Positions 10,871-23,039 of a DNA stretch of 64,000 bases are shown here, in pieces (position 1 is the first letter of the stretch; each line of letters begins with the position of its first letter). Origin of the DNA: Taxillus chinensis (lineage: Eukaryota > Streptophyta > Magnoliopsida > Santalales > Loranthaceae); NCBI GenBank assembly GCA_023512835.1, contig CM042091.1, positions 42,050,107 to 42,114,106 of the forward strand, written 5' to 3'. The position numbers and the translations under genes were made by a program. Under the pieces are notes generated by a model that saw nothing but the letters and a program-made list of their open reading frames with translations, had not been told where the DNA came from and made no database searches.

Positions 10871-12641
10871 AGTTCATCCGTACCTCTAAATACGGAAACA
10901 TCTACTCCGAGGGAAGCTCAACCAGTCGATACAACTGAACCACCCAATTTGGAAGAGCTTCAAATTGTTCAAGATCAACCAACACACGCACAGAATTATA
11001 GATGGACCCGAAACCATCCCTCAGATCAAGTGATTGGTGATCCTACTGTTGGTGTAAGAACAAGAGCAGCCACCTCGAACATGAGTCTTTACACATGCTT
11101 TCTATCTCAAATAGAACCAAAGGTGGTAGATGAAGCTCTTCAAGATTCAAACTGGATAGAAGCCATGCAAGAAGAGCTGAATCAATTTAAGAGAAATAAT
11201 GTGTGGACCTTAGTACCAAGGCCTAAGTCTCAGCAAGTCATTGGCGTTAAATGGGTGTTCCGGAACAAGCTTGATACGGATGGAATAGTAATCCGAACAA
11301 AGCCAGACTGGTAGCCAAAGGATATCGTCAAGAAAAAGGAATAGATTATGATGAAACCTTTGCTCCGGTCGCAAGACTTGAGGCAATCCGAATATTTCTG
11401 GCGTATGCTTCATATGAAAACTTCATAGTTTATCAAATGGACGTCAAGAGCGCATTCCTGAATGGAGACCTTCAAGAGGAGGTGTATGTTGAACAACCTC
11501 CCGGCTTCATTGAACCAAAGGCAGGACATCTTGTCTACAAACTTCAGAAAGCATTATATGGTTTGAAGCAAGCTCCAAGAGCCTGGTACGACACACTGTC
11601 AGAATTCTTACTTGCTCATAACTTCCAAAAAGGGAAGATAGACATCACCCTATTTCTACGACAAGAGAAAGGACACACTTTGATCGTACAAATATACGTG
11701 GACGATATCATTTTCGGATCAACGAATTCGAAGCTTTGTGAAGAGTTTGCTAAGTTGATGACAGGCAAGTTTGAAATGAGCATGATGGGAGAACTGTCCT
11801 ACTTCCTTGGAATTGAAGTCAAACAATTAAATGAAGGAATCTTTATCAATCAGGCTAAGTACACTCGCGAACTTATTAAGAAGTTTGGTATGGAAGGTTC
11901 ATCTCCCGTCAAAACTCCCATGCCTGTCGGTGCCAAGTTAGATCCGGATGTAGACGGCATATCGAGAAATGTGACTGACTACGGAGGGATGATCGGATCC
12001 TTGCTCTATCTTACGACAAGTCGCCCAGACATTATGTTTGCAACTTGCATTTGTGCACGATATCAGGCAAATCCCAAGGAGTCACATATGCTTCATGTAA
12101 AACGGATATTAAGGTATCTCAAAGGGACGATGAATTTGGGACTCTGGTACCCAAAGGAGTCCAACTTCACCTTATCCAGGTACTCTGATGCCGACTTCGC
12201 TGGATGTCGCATCGATAGGAAAAGCACAAGCGGTACGTGTCGGTTTCTTGGAAATAGATTGATCTCATGGTTCGATAAGAAGCAGAATTCCGTATCAACC
12301 TCTCTTCTTGAGGCGGAATATATAGTCTGCCGGAAGTTCTTGCGCACGCTACTTTGGATGCAAAGTCAACTTACGACTACGGATTCGACATGTCCTCTAT
12401 TCCACTTTACCGTGACAACACTAGTGCAATTGCCATCAGCAACAATCCTGTCATGCATCCTAAGACGAAGCACATTGAGGTAAGGTATCACTTCATACGC
12501 GATCATGTTCTCAAAAAGCATATTTCACTGGAACATGTTGCCACCGAAGATCAATTAGCGGACATATTTACAAAGCCTCTACCTGATGCGAGGTTTTCCG
12601 AACTACTCTTCCGATTAGGTATGCTCGACTTCTCTACATAG
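10871..12641 (+). pseudogene. SIRE-type Copia reverse transcriptase and RNase H
   Basis: A Pro/Ser/Thr-rich linker leads to FLSQIEPK, EAMQEELNQF and VIGVKWVFRNK at the RT start. A frameshift at about 11313 separates this from the palm with [12 protein letters not shown], the catalytic YVDD (at about 11693-11704), FLGIEVKQ and [14 protein letters not shown] blocks. RNase H begins at YSDADFAGC with RKSTSG, then a second frameshift near 12350 precedes the [13 protein letters not shown] and DILTKPL-like (DIFTKPLPD) end, with the stop at about 12641. All catalytic motifs are visible, but the frame is broken at least twice. Confidence 0.92.
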
Positions 12642-13897
12642 GTTCTCATTCGAATTACCCATCGGTATATTTACTCACCAGACCATGCATTGTATGTTTA
12701 CCGAAAGTAGTAGAAACTCACCGATCGTATTGCTGATCATACTCACTGTTCAACGGTTTCATGCTTCGATATTAATCTCAACCTCATATTGGGAGGATGC
12801 TTGCGTTTCCCGATCGAGTCGTTTAAAGCTAACATAATTACGGTTTATATGATTTACCTCGATCGGGTTCATGATCTTAACATCCATTAATCACCACATG
12901 ACCAAAGCATGTTCATTTAGATTACTCTATTAACATGCATAGTTGAAGAAGTGAAATGGGCTAGCTTGGAATGCCTGGTGGATGGATACACAAACGCAGT
13001 CTGATCAGCGTCTGAAGTATAGCTTTCTAATAAGATAGACAGTGCTGAGCTACAAATTGGAACGGTCAACCGAGAGGATTGCACAATCTACGGGGGAGAA
13101 ATTGCTTTATATATTATTCAGTAATACCCCCCGTATATGTCTCATGACCTTTTTCTTGACTGTCTATCTGAGGGGGAGCTTTTCATTGAGAGGATTAAAT
13201 GATCTACGGGGGAGCAGCAATGAACCCCTAATATGTCTCGGATTCTCCCTCCTCTAAGCTTTTACTTCCGGATCTGACTGGACATGCTGTTGTACATCGG
13301 AAAAGTGGCATGTTTGGATGTATTTTCTTTCTTCAACCATGCATTTTAATCGACTAATCATCTGCCTTCTTTTGACATGTGTTCACTTTATCATTGCTCA
13401 CTCATGAATCCTAATGAAGCCAAATCATATGATCTTTAATTAATCTTAGCTACGCTGTTCAGCAAGACGGTTTTGCTATGTTGACCTATATGAACCTGTG
13501 TATTGCTATCTGACATATGCCCTGATTCAGTAATATTGATCACTTTCACGTTGCATACGTCTACTATATTCTTAGCCATGCATAAGTTCTGGTTCTTATT
13601 AGTTCGTATTGTGTTGTTTTTCACTGATTATCTTCTCTGGTCCGTACTAATCCTTGCCTGTTAAGCTTTTGTATTTTCAGTATATCTTTATTTAGCTACA
13701 GGTTCAGATTTTCTTTGCAACCGTATTGATAAATCCAGTCCATAGTCTCGGATTTGAAGTGTTGTGGTACTTCTCTTCTCTTCGACTTATTGACTGCAAA
13801 GGAATCTACTCTACATTCTCACCAAACTCTATTTATGACGGACAAGGTCTATTATTCATCCGGATACTCTTTCACGAATATTATTAACTCCGGATGA
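12642..13897 (+). other. Post-pol spacer of the SIRE-type element
   Basis: About 1.25 kb without a convincing ORF between RNase H and the 3' extra ORF. It contains two purine-rich stretches (ACGGGGGAG at 13088 and 13207; GAGGGGGAG at about 13170), which could act as additional polypurine primers. Otherwise nothing was recognised. Confidence 0.5.
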
Positions 13898-16800
13898 GTG
13901 TCGGCTCTTTCCTCCGGACTCATGACTTTGTTCAATTGTGACAATCCACGTATACTCATATGTCGCATGCTTTTGAGGAGGAATAATGATGATTCATTAA
14001 ATGCATATCTCGGGTTGCACACACACTTCTCTGGATGGCAACCAGTTGTAATCTCTACTTGGTCATGCGGTCTCCACGACATCGTTTTATTCGGAGACGC
14101 CTCGATATCCGGACAAATGACATCGGCATGTCGCGCGGGTCCCCACCTCACTCCCACATTCCTAGACCCGCCGACATTTGCGGACTCGGTCTTATATGTT
14201 CGATCATTCCTGCAAAGCACGAGTATTGCTCATTTCAAATCCCTAACCCTCTCGTTGCTCCTTCTACTTGTCAAGACCTCACCTTTCCTCTTTTCCTTCC
14301 CATCAAATCTGCAATGGCACCCAGAATCTTTCTTTCGGCGTTACTCCTGGCCATCTAGTTGATTGGAATGTTGTTTCCGATCCTCCGGATTGGTTTCTCC
14401 AGCTTCGCCCTCTTCTTGAAGCCTCGCACATACTCAACCTGGTCTCCAATCCCATCGATCTTCTTATCGATGACATTCTTGAGTATTACCAACGGATTCG
14501 CCGCACCAAAGATTCCATAACCTCTTATGTCCGCGGTGAATCCATCGTCATCACTCCGGCTTTCTCCGCGCTGCTCTCCACCTTCCTCTTGGTGAACCAC
14601 AGCGTCCGGATGCCGATCCGATGGCGGCTTCTATGGGGTGCACGAACAAGGGGAAGGAATACAAGGTGAAATCCTTCCAGGGTCGCTATCGATGTATGGC
14701 GACTATTCTAAGTCGATGCCTACGGCTCGCACATCACCCCTGGACTCGGTTCCGTATGATCTTCTACCTGGCCATGTACGGCGTCTTTGAAGGTCTTCCA
14801 ATGGATTGGGGGATGTTCTTATTTCGTTTGCTGCTGAGAATGGTCACAAAAACCATTCCTTCGGGCGCATCCTCGGCATTGTCTTCGGCATCTTCATCCG
14901 GACCATTTCGCCCGAGTTGATGCTTGTCTCGTTTCCCTCGGCTCTTTACCTTCGTCACCTTACGCCGGACGGGAACATGACCGCTCGCCGACCCACCGTA
15001 GCTCTCCGCGCTCTTCCTGCCCCCGAACAACAAGGCGGCTTTGTTGGTGACCCCTCCGACGCCCAAGCCCACGAGGTCGGTTCGCACACCGATCCTCCCG
15101 GATTCGGTCCGTTGTCGCGCCCTCCCACTCACGGGCCTCCCAGCCAAGCATCCGTGCTGAACCGTCCGAGGTTGCGGGGCCCTCTCAGCGCAGTGCGTCT
15201 AAAGCTGTTTCCTCAGCCCCCTCTGCTGCTGATGTCCCCACTCCCTCCACATCCGCTATAGCTGCTGCGGTTGATACCGCTGTTGCCGTCGCCACCGCTG
15301 ATGTCCCGGCTGCTTCTCCGGAAGCCCCCTTGCCTCCTCTACCTCAACCCCGAGATTACCTTGACCATCTCTCCGCCGTCACCTTAACGGACCTCCTGGC
15401 TCCGTTTCAGCCTAGCCCACACCTCCTCCATTCCAGGACACCGATCTCCGGGTGTTTTACACACGCAATACCTAATCCCCGGAGACTATGATCATCTGGA
15501 ATCTGGACCACGGCTTTCTTACGCCGGCTGCCATTCCCGATGTGTCGTTCCCTACACCCTCAGGCCCAGTCCCTGCTACCCGAAGTCCTTCTCCTGCTAA
15601 GGCTGGACCCTCTTCTCCTGCCGCCGCGATTCCCGTGGTTGACTTGTCTGGTCAAAGCGGGTCTCTTGCTCCGGATGCCTCCAATGCTCCGGATGCCTCC
15701 GAAGCTCCGGATGCCTCGATGCTCCGGATGCTCCTGCTGCTTCTTCTTTACTCCTGCGGACTCCTCTCGCCCACCGCACTCCTGCTCTTGTTCATGCGGG
15801 GGAGTCCTCCAAAGCTCCAGAGTTAGCACTTGGGCGTGCCTCTTTTGGCACGGTCCACTCCGATGCTTGTGCTTTCCGCTCACTGGACCGCCATGCCCAC
15901 GCTCAAAGCGCCCAAATTTCCGCCATCGCTGCCAAAGTTGATGCCCTCGGCGCCCAACTACTCTCCGCCTTCACTGACTCCTCCACTTCCATTGAGCAGA
16001 AAATGGATCTTGTCGCCACCTCCGTTCATTCACCGTCTACTTCCTTCGCGGATCCGCGCATACGATGGCTCGTCCTCCCGTTGCTTCCCGGCGATCCGCC
16101 AAACCGGGGGAGAAAGTGTCATCCGATCCGTCTACTCCTTCCGCCCCACAACCATCTTCCCCGGACCGAGAAGCGGCCTGCCACTTCGGTGCTTCAGGGA
16201 GTTCAAATTCCCAAACGAAGCCGCTTCTCTCAACCAAGCTCCTCTACCGCACCTCCAGCTCCTCCTCCATCCTCCTCATCCGCAGCTGATACCTTCCTCC
16301 CATCCTATGCGGAATTTGACCCGTCCGATGCGGATGGAAGCTTGCGCAAGGCAATGAAATCCTATCTTGCGTTTTCTCGAGAGAAGATGTCTTTCCGAAA
16401 TGTATCCTTTCTCTCCGGCCGACATTCGGACTCTTTGTTCGGAGAAAGGACTCTTTACTACGAAAGACATTGACAACTTCTCGAGAGCCGCTAAAATGGA
16501 GATGAGGTCGTTTCCATCTCTTTACGCAGATGGGCACTTGTTTGAAGTTCTGCCATGTTGGAATGAGGGCTATCTTCCCAGGTGTGGAGTTAATTCGGAC
16601 TTACATCGACGGAACTGCTGAGGATAGCAAGCCATGGAAAACTCTCTCAACCATCCTCATTCCGTACCGGATCATGTCGCCACACTTCATGATGGTCGTC
16701 TTCATGATTCGATCCAAGCAGATAATTCTCATTGATTCTCATCGGATTGTGGAGCACTTCGTTAGGAAGAATCAATGGGAACCTCTGTGTCTCAGACTAA

Positions 16801-16910
16801 CTGAAGCCGTGAAGAAAGCCGGACTATATGAAGAGTTGGGTATCACACCCCTGCGTTCGACTGAGAAACTCAAGGCGACATTCCGGGGCAAGAAGCAAGT
16901 GCCACAATAG
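13898..16910 (+). pseudogene. SIRE 3' extra ORF (envelope-like / plant-transposon domain), decayed
   Basis: A 3-kb coding-like, GC-richer region in several frames. A candidate start is the ATG at 14314. The next readable blocks are LIDDILEYYQRI and SYVRGESIVITP (14460-14570) and FYLAMYGVFEGLPMDWG (14760-14810), a pattern I associate with the extra 3' ORF of SIRE elements (annotated in various plants as envelope-like or putative plant transposon protein). A Pro/Ala-rich middle (15000-16300) includes a 15-bp repeat coding APDAS (15665-15735). A last frame, 16530-16910, ends at a TAG just before the 3' region and is not assigned to a family. No reliable signal peptide or fusion peptide is seen. 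At least five frame changes are needed, so no product is expected. Confidence 0.6.
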
Positions 16911-17221
16911 CCGGATGGAGATAGCATGGAGCCTTTGTATGTCACTTCATCAAATCGTTCTTAATCGTGGACAAACATTGGAGCCAACACACCACCTTTA
17001 CGATGCAGCGGACAATGGAGCTAAGAGAGAAGGCAAGCAACTATGATCTTCAAGTATAGTAAGCCTTATGTACCTTAGTGAAAAACCTGTATTAAGGCTG
17101 AATTGTATTTAGTTGCTGATTAATGAAATTGGTTGTGTTGCGTATTCTGTATGATATTCTTTTGCATCGCTTACCAGATCAGATTACAAAGGGTTTGGGC
17201 ATATCCATAATTGGGGGAGAT
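16911..17221 (+). other. 3' untranslated region and polypurine tract of the SIRE-type element
   Basis: About 300 bp after the last ORF, ending in TTGGGGGAGA (17211-17220) directly before the 3' LTR. This is the expected plus-strand primer position. Confidence 0.8.
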
Positions 17222-18454
17222 TGTTGGATCAAACCCAGAATTTGGATAATGCTGATAAAGCCTTATGTAATTTGATCTGAGATCTTTTGTGTTTATTTGA
17301 TCATTGCAGAAGGTATGTTACTAATCCAAAGATGCACTCGTGAGAGCAAAGCTAAGGACAGGATACATAATCCTGATCCGGACAAGAGTGAGTGTCGTCA
17401 AACACTTGGTAAATAACCAAGTAACAAATACATACGGAATAAGGAACAATCCTACGGAGTAAGAAAAATAGATGCGGAGTAAGGAAACCAGATGCGGAGT
17501 AAGGAATCCGGATTTATTACTCGCCCGGAGTAAGGAACTTACATACGGAGTAAGAAACTTACATACGGAGTAAGGAACTTACATGCGGAGTAAGAAAGCG
17601 CTGACACAGAATAAGTCATCAGACTTTTCAAGACTCGCCCGGAGTAAGGAACTTACATGCGGAGTAAGGAACTTACATGCGGAGTAAGGAACTTACATGC
17701 GGAGTAAGGAAGCGCTGACACGGACTAAGGATTCCAGTACTGAATAGATACGGAGTAAGCAACCACTGACACGGAGTAAGGTTCCGAGCCTCATTAACTA
17801 CGGAGTAAGGAAAATTACACCGGACCAAGAAGACATCGCTCCAACTAAACCGCATTTAAAGTTATCAGCTCGTGGTGTCCCGATGTAAGACGAATGTATT
17901 GAGAACCTGAAGAATCTTACACATGGATCATCCGGATATGTGGACACAACCTTAATTGTATCTCGGAACTCACAAAGACATTTATACTCTTCAAATCCAA
18001 GATCTTGAACTCCACAATCCGCAGCTGTTAAGGCAGAGAGATTACCGAGGGATAGTTAGTGCGGAACGCATTCCGGAACTACAAGTTCCAAGGTTGTCTC
18101 TTAGGAATGTTTTGTATAAATATTCGTACTTATACTTTATGTAAAAGAACAGAACAGAGGGAGAAGTTGAGACGTGTAAAACAAAAACAAAAGATAATAA
18201 GAGCTTCATCATCTTTGGAGATAGAATTGGGCTAGAGTGTGAGTTCATTTTGTAAACAGAGTGTAAGAGAGTGTTTGCTTCTATTTTGTTGTAATCACTT
18301 TGTGATAATAAAACAAAATACTTCCACTATCTGGTTATCTTCCGCAGTGATTCTATCACTAAAACTAGATAAGTGTTTGTGTCTTGAGAGAAAAGAAAGA
18401 GTTCGAATAAGAGCCTATTCACCCCCCCCCCCCTTAGGCTCCAAGGGACCATCA
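17222..18454 (+). repeat. SIRE-type 3' LTR
   Basis: TGTTGGATCAAACCC to GGGACCATCA, followed by the GGACA duplication. It carries the CGGAGTAAGGA array (about 17440-17815) with one more 20-bp unit than the 5' LTR, and TATAAATA at 18115-18122. Confidence 0.92.
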
Positions 18455-18459
18455 GGACA
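18455..18459. repeat. Target-site duplication GGACA, right copy
   Basis: Matches 5669-5673 exactly. After it, the host solo LTR continues with another CGGAGTAAGGA array. Confidence 0.9.
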
Positions 18460-19362
18460 ATTGTTGCGGAGTAAGGACAACAATGTGGAATAAGGAATCC
18501 GACCCATTACTCATGCGGAGTAAGGATTCACTAATGCGGGGTAAGCATTTAGTAGCTACTTTATGCGGAGTAAGAAAGCGCTGATGCAGAATAAGCTCTC
18601 CGAGCCTATACTTCATGCGGAGTAAGAGGTGCTGACACGGAACAAGGATTCCAAGACTTCATTCATACGGAGTAAGCAACCACTGACACGGAGTAAGGAT
18701 CCGAGCTTCGCTGATACGGAGTAAGGAATCTTATGACGGACTAAGAAGATGCTGCTTCATCATTTCCAAGTTGCTTTCATTACAATCAGCTCGCTTCGTC
18801 CCAATGTAAAACAAACCCGTTGAAAACCTAACTCCTTACATGTGGATCACGTGGAGATGTGGACGTGGTCTCAAATGCAATTGGAATCAAGCAAGAATTC
18901 ATCACAACTTACACTTCCAATATTTTGAGCTCCACATCCGCAGCAGATAAAGCTTCAGCATTTTCCGATGAAGAACTTCAATGCTTCACTGCTCGGAAAA
19001 TGCAGTTCCAAAATAGATTCCTAGGATGCCTATATATATACCTGAAGCAATGTAAATAAAGAAGAGCTTAAAAAAAAGGACGAAGACTTATAATCGTACA
19101 TCGCGTGAAAAAGCTCATACAGAGATTTACAGCCAAGTGTGTGTAACTATAACAGAGTGTTGTGTTGTAATCAGCTAAAACGCTGTTTTGCTTCGTTGTA
19201 ATTATCTTTACATAATAAAGCAACATACTTCCACTACCTGGTTAACCTTCCGCACTGATTCTATCTATTTAACCAGAGTGAGTGTCTAAGCCATTAAGAG
19301 AGAGAAAGAATTTTCAAAGAGCTTATTCAACCCCCCCCCTTCTAGGCTCTCCGGGACCAACA

Positions 19363-20090
19363 AGTATGGCTCCTCATTCCTATATCTGAAAATAAATAAA
19401 TCGCTTGGGATTTATTTTAAAATTCCACTATATCTGGATGCTTTGGCAAATAAGGGCTGAATGCACTTCCTGGTGTATTGGAGCCGTTGGGAATTAATAG
19501 TTATGCAGTTTCCAGGGTCAACTGTGATTTCCCGAGGAAAATAGCATTTAATTATAGAGGTCTCTCGTCCCTATGCTCAAAAATGGAGTTCTGAGACATT
19601 TGACTTTAATATTCAGAGACTCCTCAATTCCCACGCTTGAAAAAGGGGGTTCTGAGACACTGGTGGCATTTAATGCACTTGAAAAGGATTTTCTGGATTT
19701 TTCAGAGTCCCGGTGCTTTGGAGTCACTCCCAGACTGATGGAGGAGTTGTCTTTGGAGTTATTCTGAATCATTGACGAAGTTTGACCTCCGAATCTAGGC
19801 TTATTATGTATTAGCAGACTTATTCCGGATTATTGACCAGGTTTGACCTCCGGATCTGGGCTTATTCGGATCAGCGGCCTTATTTCGCATCAATGGGTCT
19901 TTATTCCGCATTAATGAGCTTAGTCGTCACGTGGTGCCTCTAGTTGCGCTTCCTTAGGCCTCTCTTGTTCTCACTTGATGTGTAAGGAGAGTGTCTTTGT
20001 ATATATACTGGGCGAAGGAGAAGCAAAACTGCCGGACAAACATGCATATGAAGAAACAAAATTCGTGGAAAATAAGGCAGATTTTTGGAA
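19363..20090 (-). other. Ogre/Tat LTR, non-coding middle part
   Basis: Continuation of the Ogre LTR after the nested solo LTR. It contains internal near-repeats around 19570-19690 and 19780-19920 (TTGACCTCCGGATCT-type phrases). No genes. Confidence 0.5.
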
Positions 20091-20900
20091 CAACTTCAAA
20101 AATTCATAACTTTCTTCACAGAGCTCGGATTAGGGCCAAAATGGTGTTGTTTTTCTTGAAATTCTATCATCTATGTCTATAAATTGGAATCACTCAAAAA
20201 GGATCAACCATTTAGGAGAAAAGTTGGAAAAACCGCACAGAGGTACATGACAGTGGAAGCATTCTGCCCGTCAGATTCAAAAATTCATAGTTAATTGCAC
20301 AGAACTCGGATTATCCTCAAAATGGTTGGAGATGATAGATAAGGATGTTATATAACCAATTAAATTGACTTTGTTAAATTCCAACAAGTATTGAGGAAGT
20401 TATTGGCAAAATAGTGCGCTGCATACCGGCTATTCCACCCAAACTTGATCACCAACTTCAAAAAATCATAACTAATTGAATACAGCCTTGAATAATCTCA
20501 AACCAGTTGGAAATGATAGATAACGATGTTATATAACCAATGCAAGTGACTTTGTTCAATTCCAACTAGTATTGAGGGATTTATTGGCAAAATAGTGCAT
20601 TACGCACTGGCTGTCTCTCCCAAATTTGTACCAGATTTGGTTGTCAATTTCGAAAAATCATAATTAATTGAATATAGCCCAGAATAATCTCAAACCAATT
20701 GAAAATGACATATAAAGGTGTTATCTACTCAAGGAAATTGACTTTGTTGGATTATGACAAGTATCGGGGAAGTTATTAGCAAAATAGCGGGCTGCACACG
20801 GGCTGTCCAATTTAACTTCATACAAAACTTGGTACTTTTGTCATAATTTTTTCATTTCTTCTCGGAATCAAGTGTGGTCAAGTGCGTTGTTCTCCAAATT
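20091..20900. repeat. Imperfect tandem array, about 180-190 bp period
   Basis: A marker phrase, CAACTTCAAAAATTCATAAC or close variants, recurs at about 20091, 20272, 20453, 20645 and, more weakly, 20832. Spacing is about 181, 181, 192 and 187 bp. Units also share TGATAGATAAxGATGTTATATAACC and TTATTGGCAAAATAGTGC blocks. The array lies in the Ogre LTR and shows about four and a half diverged units. Confidence 0.75.
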
Positions 20901-21020
20901 TCATCCTCTATCACTTGTGGTTGCCTTGGGACATGTAAAGGCTTCCCAAAGTGGTGCTTTGTCTTGTGGTTTTTCGTCGAGTATTATTGTGATTTAACTC
21001 GGTCAAAATGGGGTTCAAAA

Positions 21021-21876
21021 GTCTGCCTCAGTTGACGTCCACATGTTCTCTAGTACTTAGCGTGCTCAAAAACGTTGTTTGAGTGATAACTTACTTAAAT
21101 GGAGACCTTTAGCGCGCTTCACTCCTTCGACTAGCCACAGCCTCGAAGATGTATGCCTCGTAGCTTTGCTATTACTTCTCTAGCTACACATGCTGCTGCC
21201 TCCGAGTCTTCACCTTTGAATCTTCGAGTTTGAGTCTTCAAGCCTTGGTAATTGATCTTCCAATTCTTATGTTCTTCAGCTTTGAAGCTAGGTACCAGTG
21301 ATCAACTAAATTTTCACTCTACGAGTCTTCAAATCTCCAGTTTCGAGTCAGTCACAACCACATTTTTCCTTGGCTAATCATTTGTTCACATCAACGGGTC
21401 TTTGTTCTCGACAATAGGTCTCCCAATCTTCGACCCTGCGAGCTTCGACCCTATGGGCTTTGACTCTATAATATTTCCACTCTACACCCGATGGGTCTTC
21501 AAGCCTGCAAGTCTTCAAGTCTCTAAGACGCTGGTCTCACCTGATTACACCTATGGTCTTTGAGTCTTCAACCCTGTGGATCTACGAGTCTGCAACCCTG
21601 TGTTCCTTTAGTGATGCTTCGAACCTGATGATCTAATGATCTTCAACTCTGCATATCTTCGAGTCATCTGATCTTTGACCTTGTGAGTCTACGAGTCTCC
21701 GGATCTTCGACCCAAATCTTTGACTTTGTAAGTACATGGTCAGACTCCCTCTACAAGCTCACTTTAAGAGATCACTCTACGAAGTTATCCAACCCAGTAT
21801 GAGCTTTCGGCTCTGCATCCTCCCACTTTCGCATTCTATTAACAACAATGATAACCAAAGTACCATGGGAGCAACA
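21021..21876 (-). mobile_element. Copia-2 3' LTR, truncated by the Ogre insertion
   Basis: On the minus strand it begins TGTTGCTCCCATGG at 21876, just after a polypurine tract, and aligns with the plus-strand solo LTR starting at 44042 (shared TTGGATAACTTCGTA and GTGGACGTCA blocks). It is rich in GAGTCTTC/GAAGACTC repeats. Homology stops at 21021, where the Ogre LTR begins. The remainder must lie left of the window. Confidence 0.8.
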
Positions 21877-21878
21877 AT

Positions 21879-21889
21879 CTCCCCCTTTG
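21879..21889 (-). other. Copia-2 polypurine tract
   Basis: AAAGGGGGAGA on the minus strand, next to the LTR start. Similar purine runs occur at about 21950-22015, so more than one plus-strand primer may exist. Confidence 0.7.
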
Positions 21890-22053
21890 GAATTGTTGGC
21901 AACATATGTGAACAATCTACGAGCCTTTAACTTCGAGGCTCCTAAAAAAACTCCCCCTGAACTCCTCCCACTGTACTCCCCTTGGACACAGTAACTTCTT
22001 CTCCCCCTTTGCCAACCAATTGCAAAGAAGGAGGGGGGAACCATATTAACACC

Positions 22054-23039
22054 TTAGGTGTGAAGAGGAAGCTGTACAGACAACCTGCGTTGGTGTCTAT
22101 CAAACAGCTCAATAGATAGAGGTTTGGTGAGGATATCAGTAGTTTGTTCCTGAGTGGGAACATACACCAGTTGCATATTTCCCTCTTCCACTTGTTCTTT
22201 GATGTAGTGGTAGCGATAATCAATATGTTTGGTCTTTGAATGTTGAATGAGATTCCTGTTTATATTGATAGCACTCTGGTTATCACACCATATATTGATA
22301 GGTAACTCCATATTTACTCTCAAGTCTGATAGTTGAGTATGTATCTATACCACCTGAGTACATGCAGCATGTGCAGCCACATATTCAGCTTCTGTTGTGT
22401 TGCAGGCCACACTGTTTTGTTTATGGCTCAACCACGCAATATATTTGGAGCCCAAATAAAAGCTACAACCACTGGTAGAATGTTTATCATCAATGTTTCC
22501 AGCCCAGTCTATATTAGTGTATGCTTATAATTCAATGGAGTCTTTAAGAGGGGTACCACAACCCCATTTCTACTGTACCATGTAGGTATCTGAGGATTCG
22601 TTTGACTGCCAGCAAGTGAGACTCCTTGGGGTCTACTTGATATCTACTTGCCTGACACATAGCTTGCAACAGATCAGGTCTAGAGGCTGTGATGTATAAG
22701 AGGCTTCCAATCATGTCTTGATACTCTTTTGGATTTACACTATTGCCTTCCTGATCCTTGTGTAGTTTGCATCCTGTAACCATTGGGGTTCCAACAGGCT
22801 TGTTATCTTCCATACCATACTTCTTTAGTAGTTCCTTAGCATACTTGTGCTATGTGATATGAATATACCCCTAGCAGTCTGCTTGATTTGCAATCCTAAG
22901 AAGTAGGTCAATTCTCCTATGAGAGAAATTTCAAATTCATCACTCATCCTTTTAGCAAATTCTTCACACAATCCTGAGTAACTTCCTCCGAAGATAATGT
23001 CATCTATATAGACTTTGGTAGCCAGCTGTCCTCTGTCTG
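22054..23039 (-). pseudogene. Copia-2 RT (3' half) and RNase H
   Basis: The minus-strand frames give VYIDDIIFGG (catalytic YIDD, about 23010), FLGLQIKQ, DMIGSLLYITASRPDL and [19 protein letters not shown] of the RT, then RNase H with WAGN..STSGC, and WCDNQSAININ to DILTKPLSIELFD. Frame changes occur near 22830, 22544 and 22325. The RT is interrupted at 23040 by the Ogre-type solo LTR and resumes at 26695. Copia is certain from motif order; the lineage within Copia (Tork-like or other) is not resolved. Confidence 0.88.
23035..23039. repeat. Target-site duplication GTCTG, left copy
   Basis: Identical to 26695-26699, flanking the Ogre-type solo LTR. Confidence 0.9.

Larger units (their letters stand above)
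5674..18454 (+). mobile_element. SIRE-type Copia retrotransposon, both LTRs present
   Basis: A 12.8-kb element with LTRs 5674-6890 and 17222-18454, an initiator-tRNA-Met primer site, gag, protease, integrase, RT, RNase H, a 3' extra ORF region and a polypurine tract. Target-site duplication is exactly GGACA (5669-5673 and 18455-18459). Domain order PR-INT-RT-RH defines Copia. The coiled coil after the zinc knuckle, the SLHSKAYRVFN-type linker and the long post-pol region point to the SIRE/Maximus lineage. Gag and pol are broken by several frameshifts, so it is not autonomous now, but it is structurally complete. Confidence 0.93.
5227..19362 (+). mobile_element. SIRE-type solo LTR, split by a full SIRE-type element
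   Basis: Two arms, 5227-5673 and 18460-19362, form one LTR of about 1.35 kb. It begins TGTTGGATCAAACCGAG and ends CTCTCCGGGACCAACA. It resembles, but is distinct from, the LTRs of the element inserted into it, and matches the solo LTR at 29389-30722 more closely at its end. Flanks are ATTAT (5222-5226) and AGTAT (19363-19367), 4 of 5 matching, consistent with an aged target-site duplication. No internal sequence remains, so it is a solo LTR left by LTR-LTR recombination. It sits inside the Ogre LTR. Confidence 0.8.
3891..21020 (-). mobile_element. Ogre/Tat 5' LTR, interrupted by nested Copia LTRs
   Basis: On the minus strand the LTR starts at 21020 (TTTTGAACCCCATTTTGACC, matching the TGTTGGACCCCATTTTGTCC start of the solo LTR at 23040) and ends GGTGATGACA at 3891, the same end as the solo LTR at 26694. 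Both also share a GGGCGTTGTG and GGCGACTC block near the 3' end. Removing the nested material 5227-19362 leaves about 3.0 kb, comparable to the 3.66-kb solo copy. The TATAAATA box is at 5129-5136. The LTR interrupts the Copia-2 LTR at 21021. The 3' LTR lies beyond the left edge. Confidence 0.75.

Noticed and set aside
16530..16910. Possible Ulp1/C48 peptidase in the last SIRE frame
   Set aside because: A loose resemblance around SPHFMMVV and ILIDSH, but no clear His-Asp-Gln-Cys set can be laid out. Left as unassigned.
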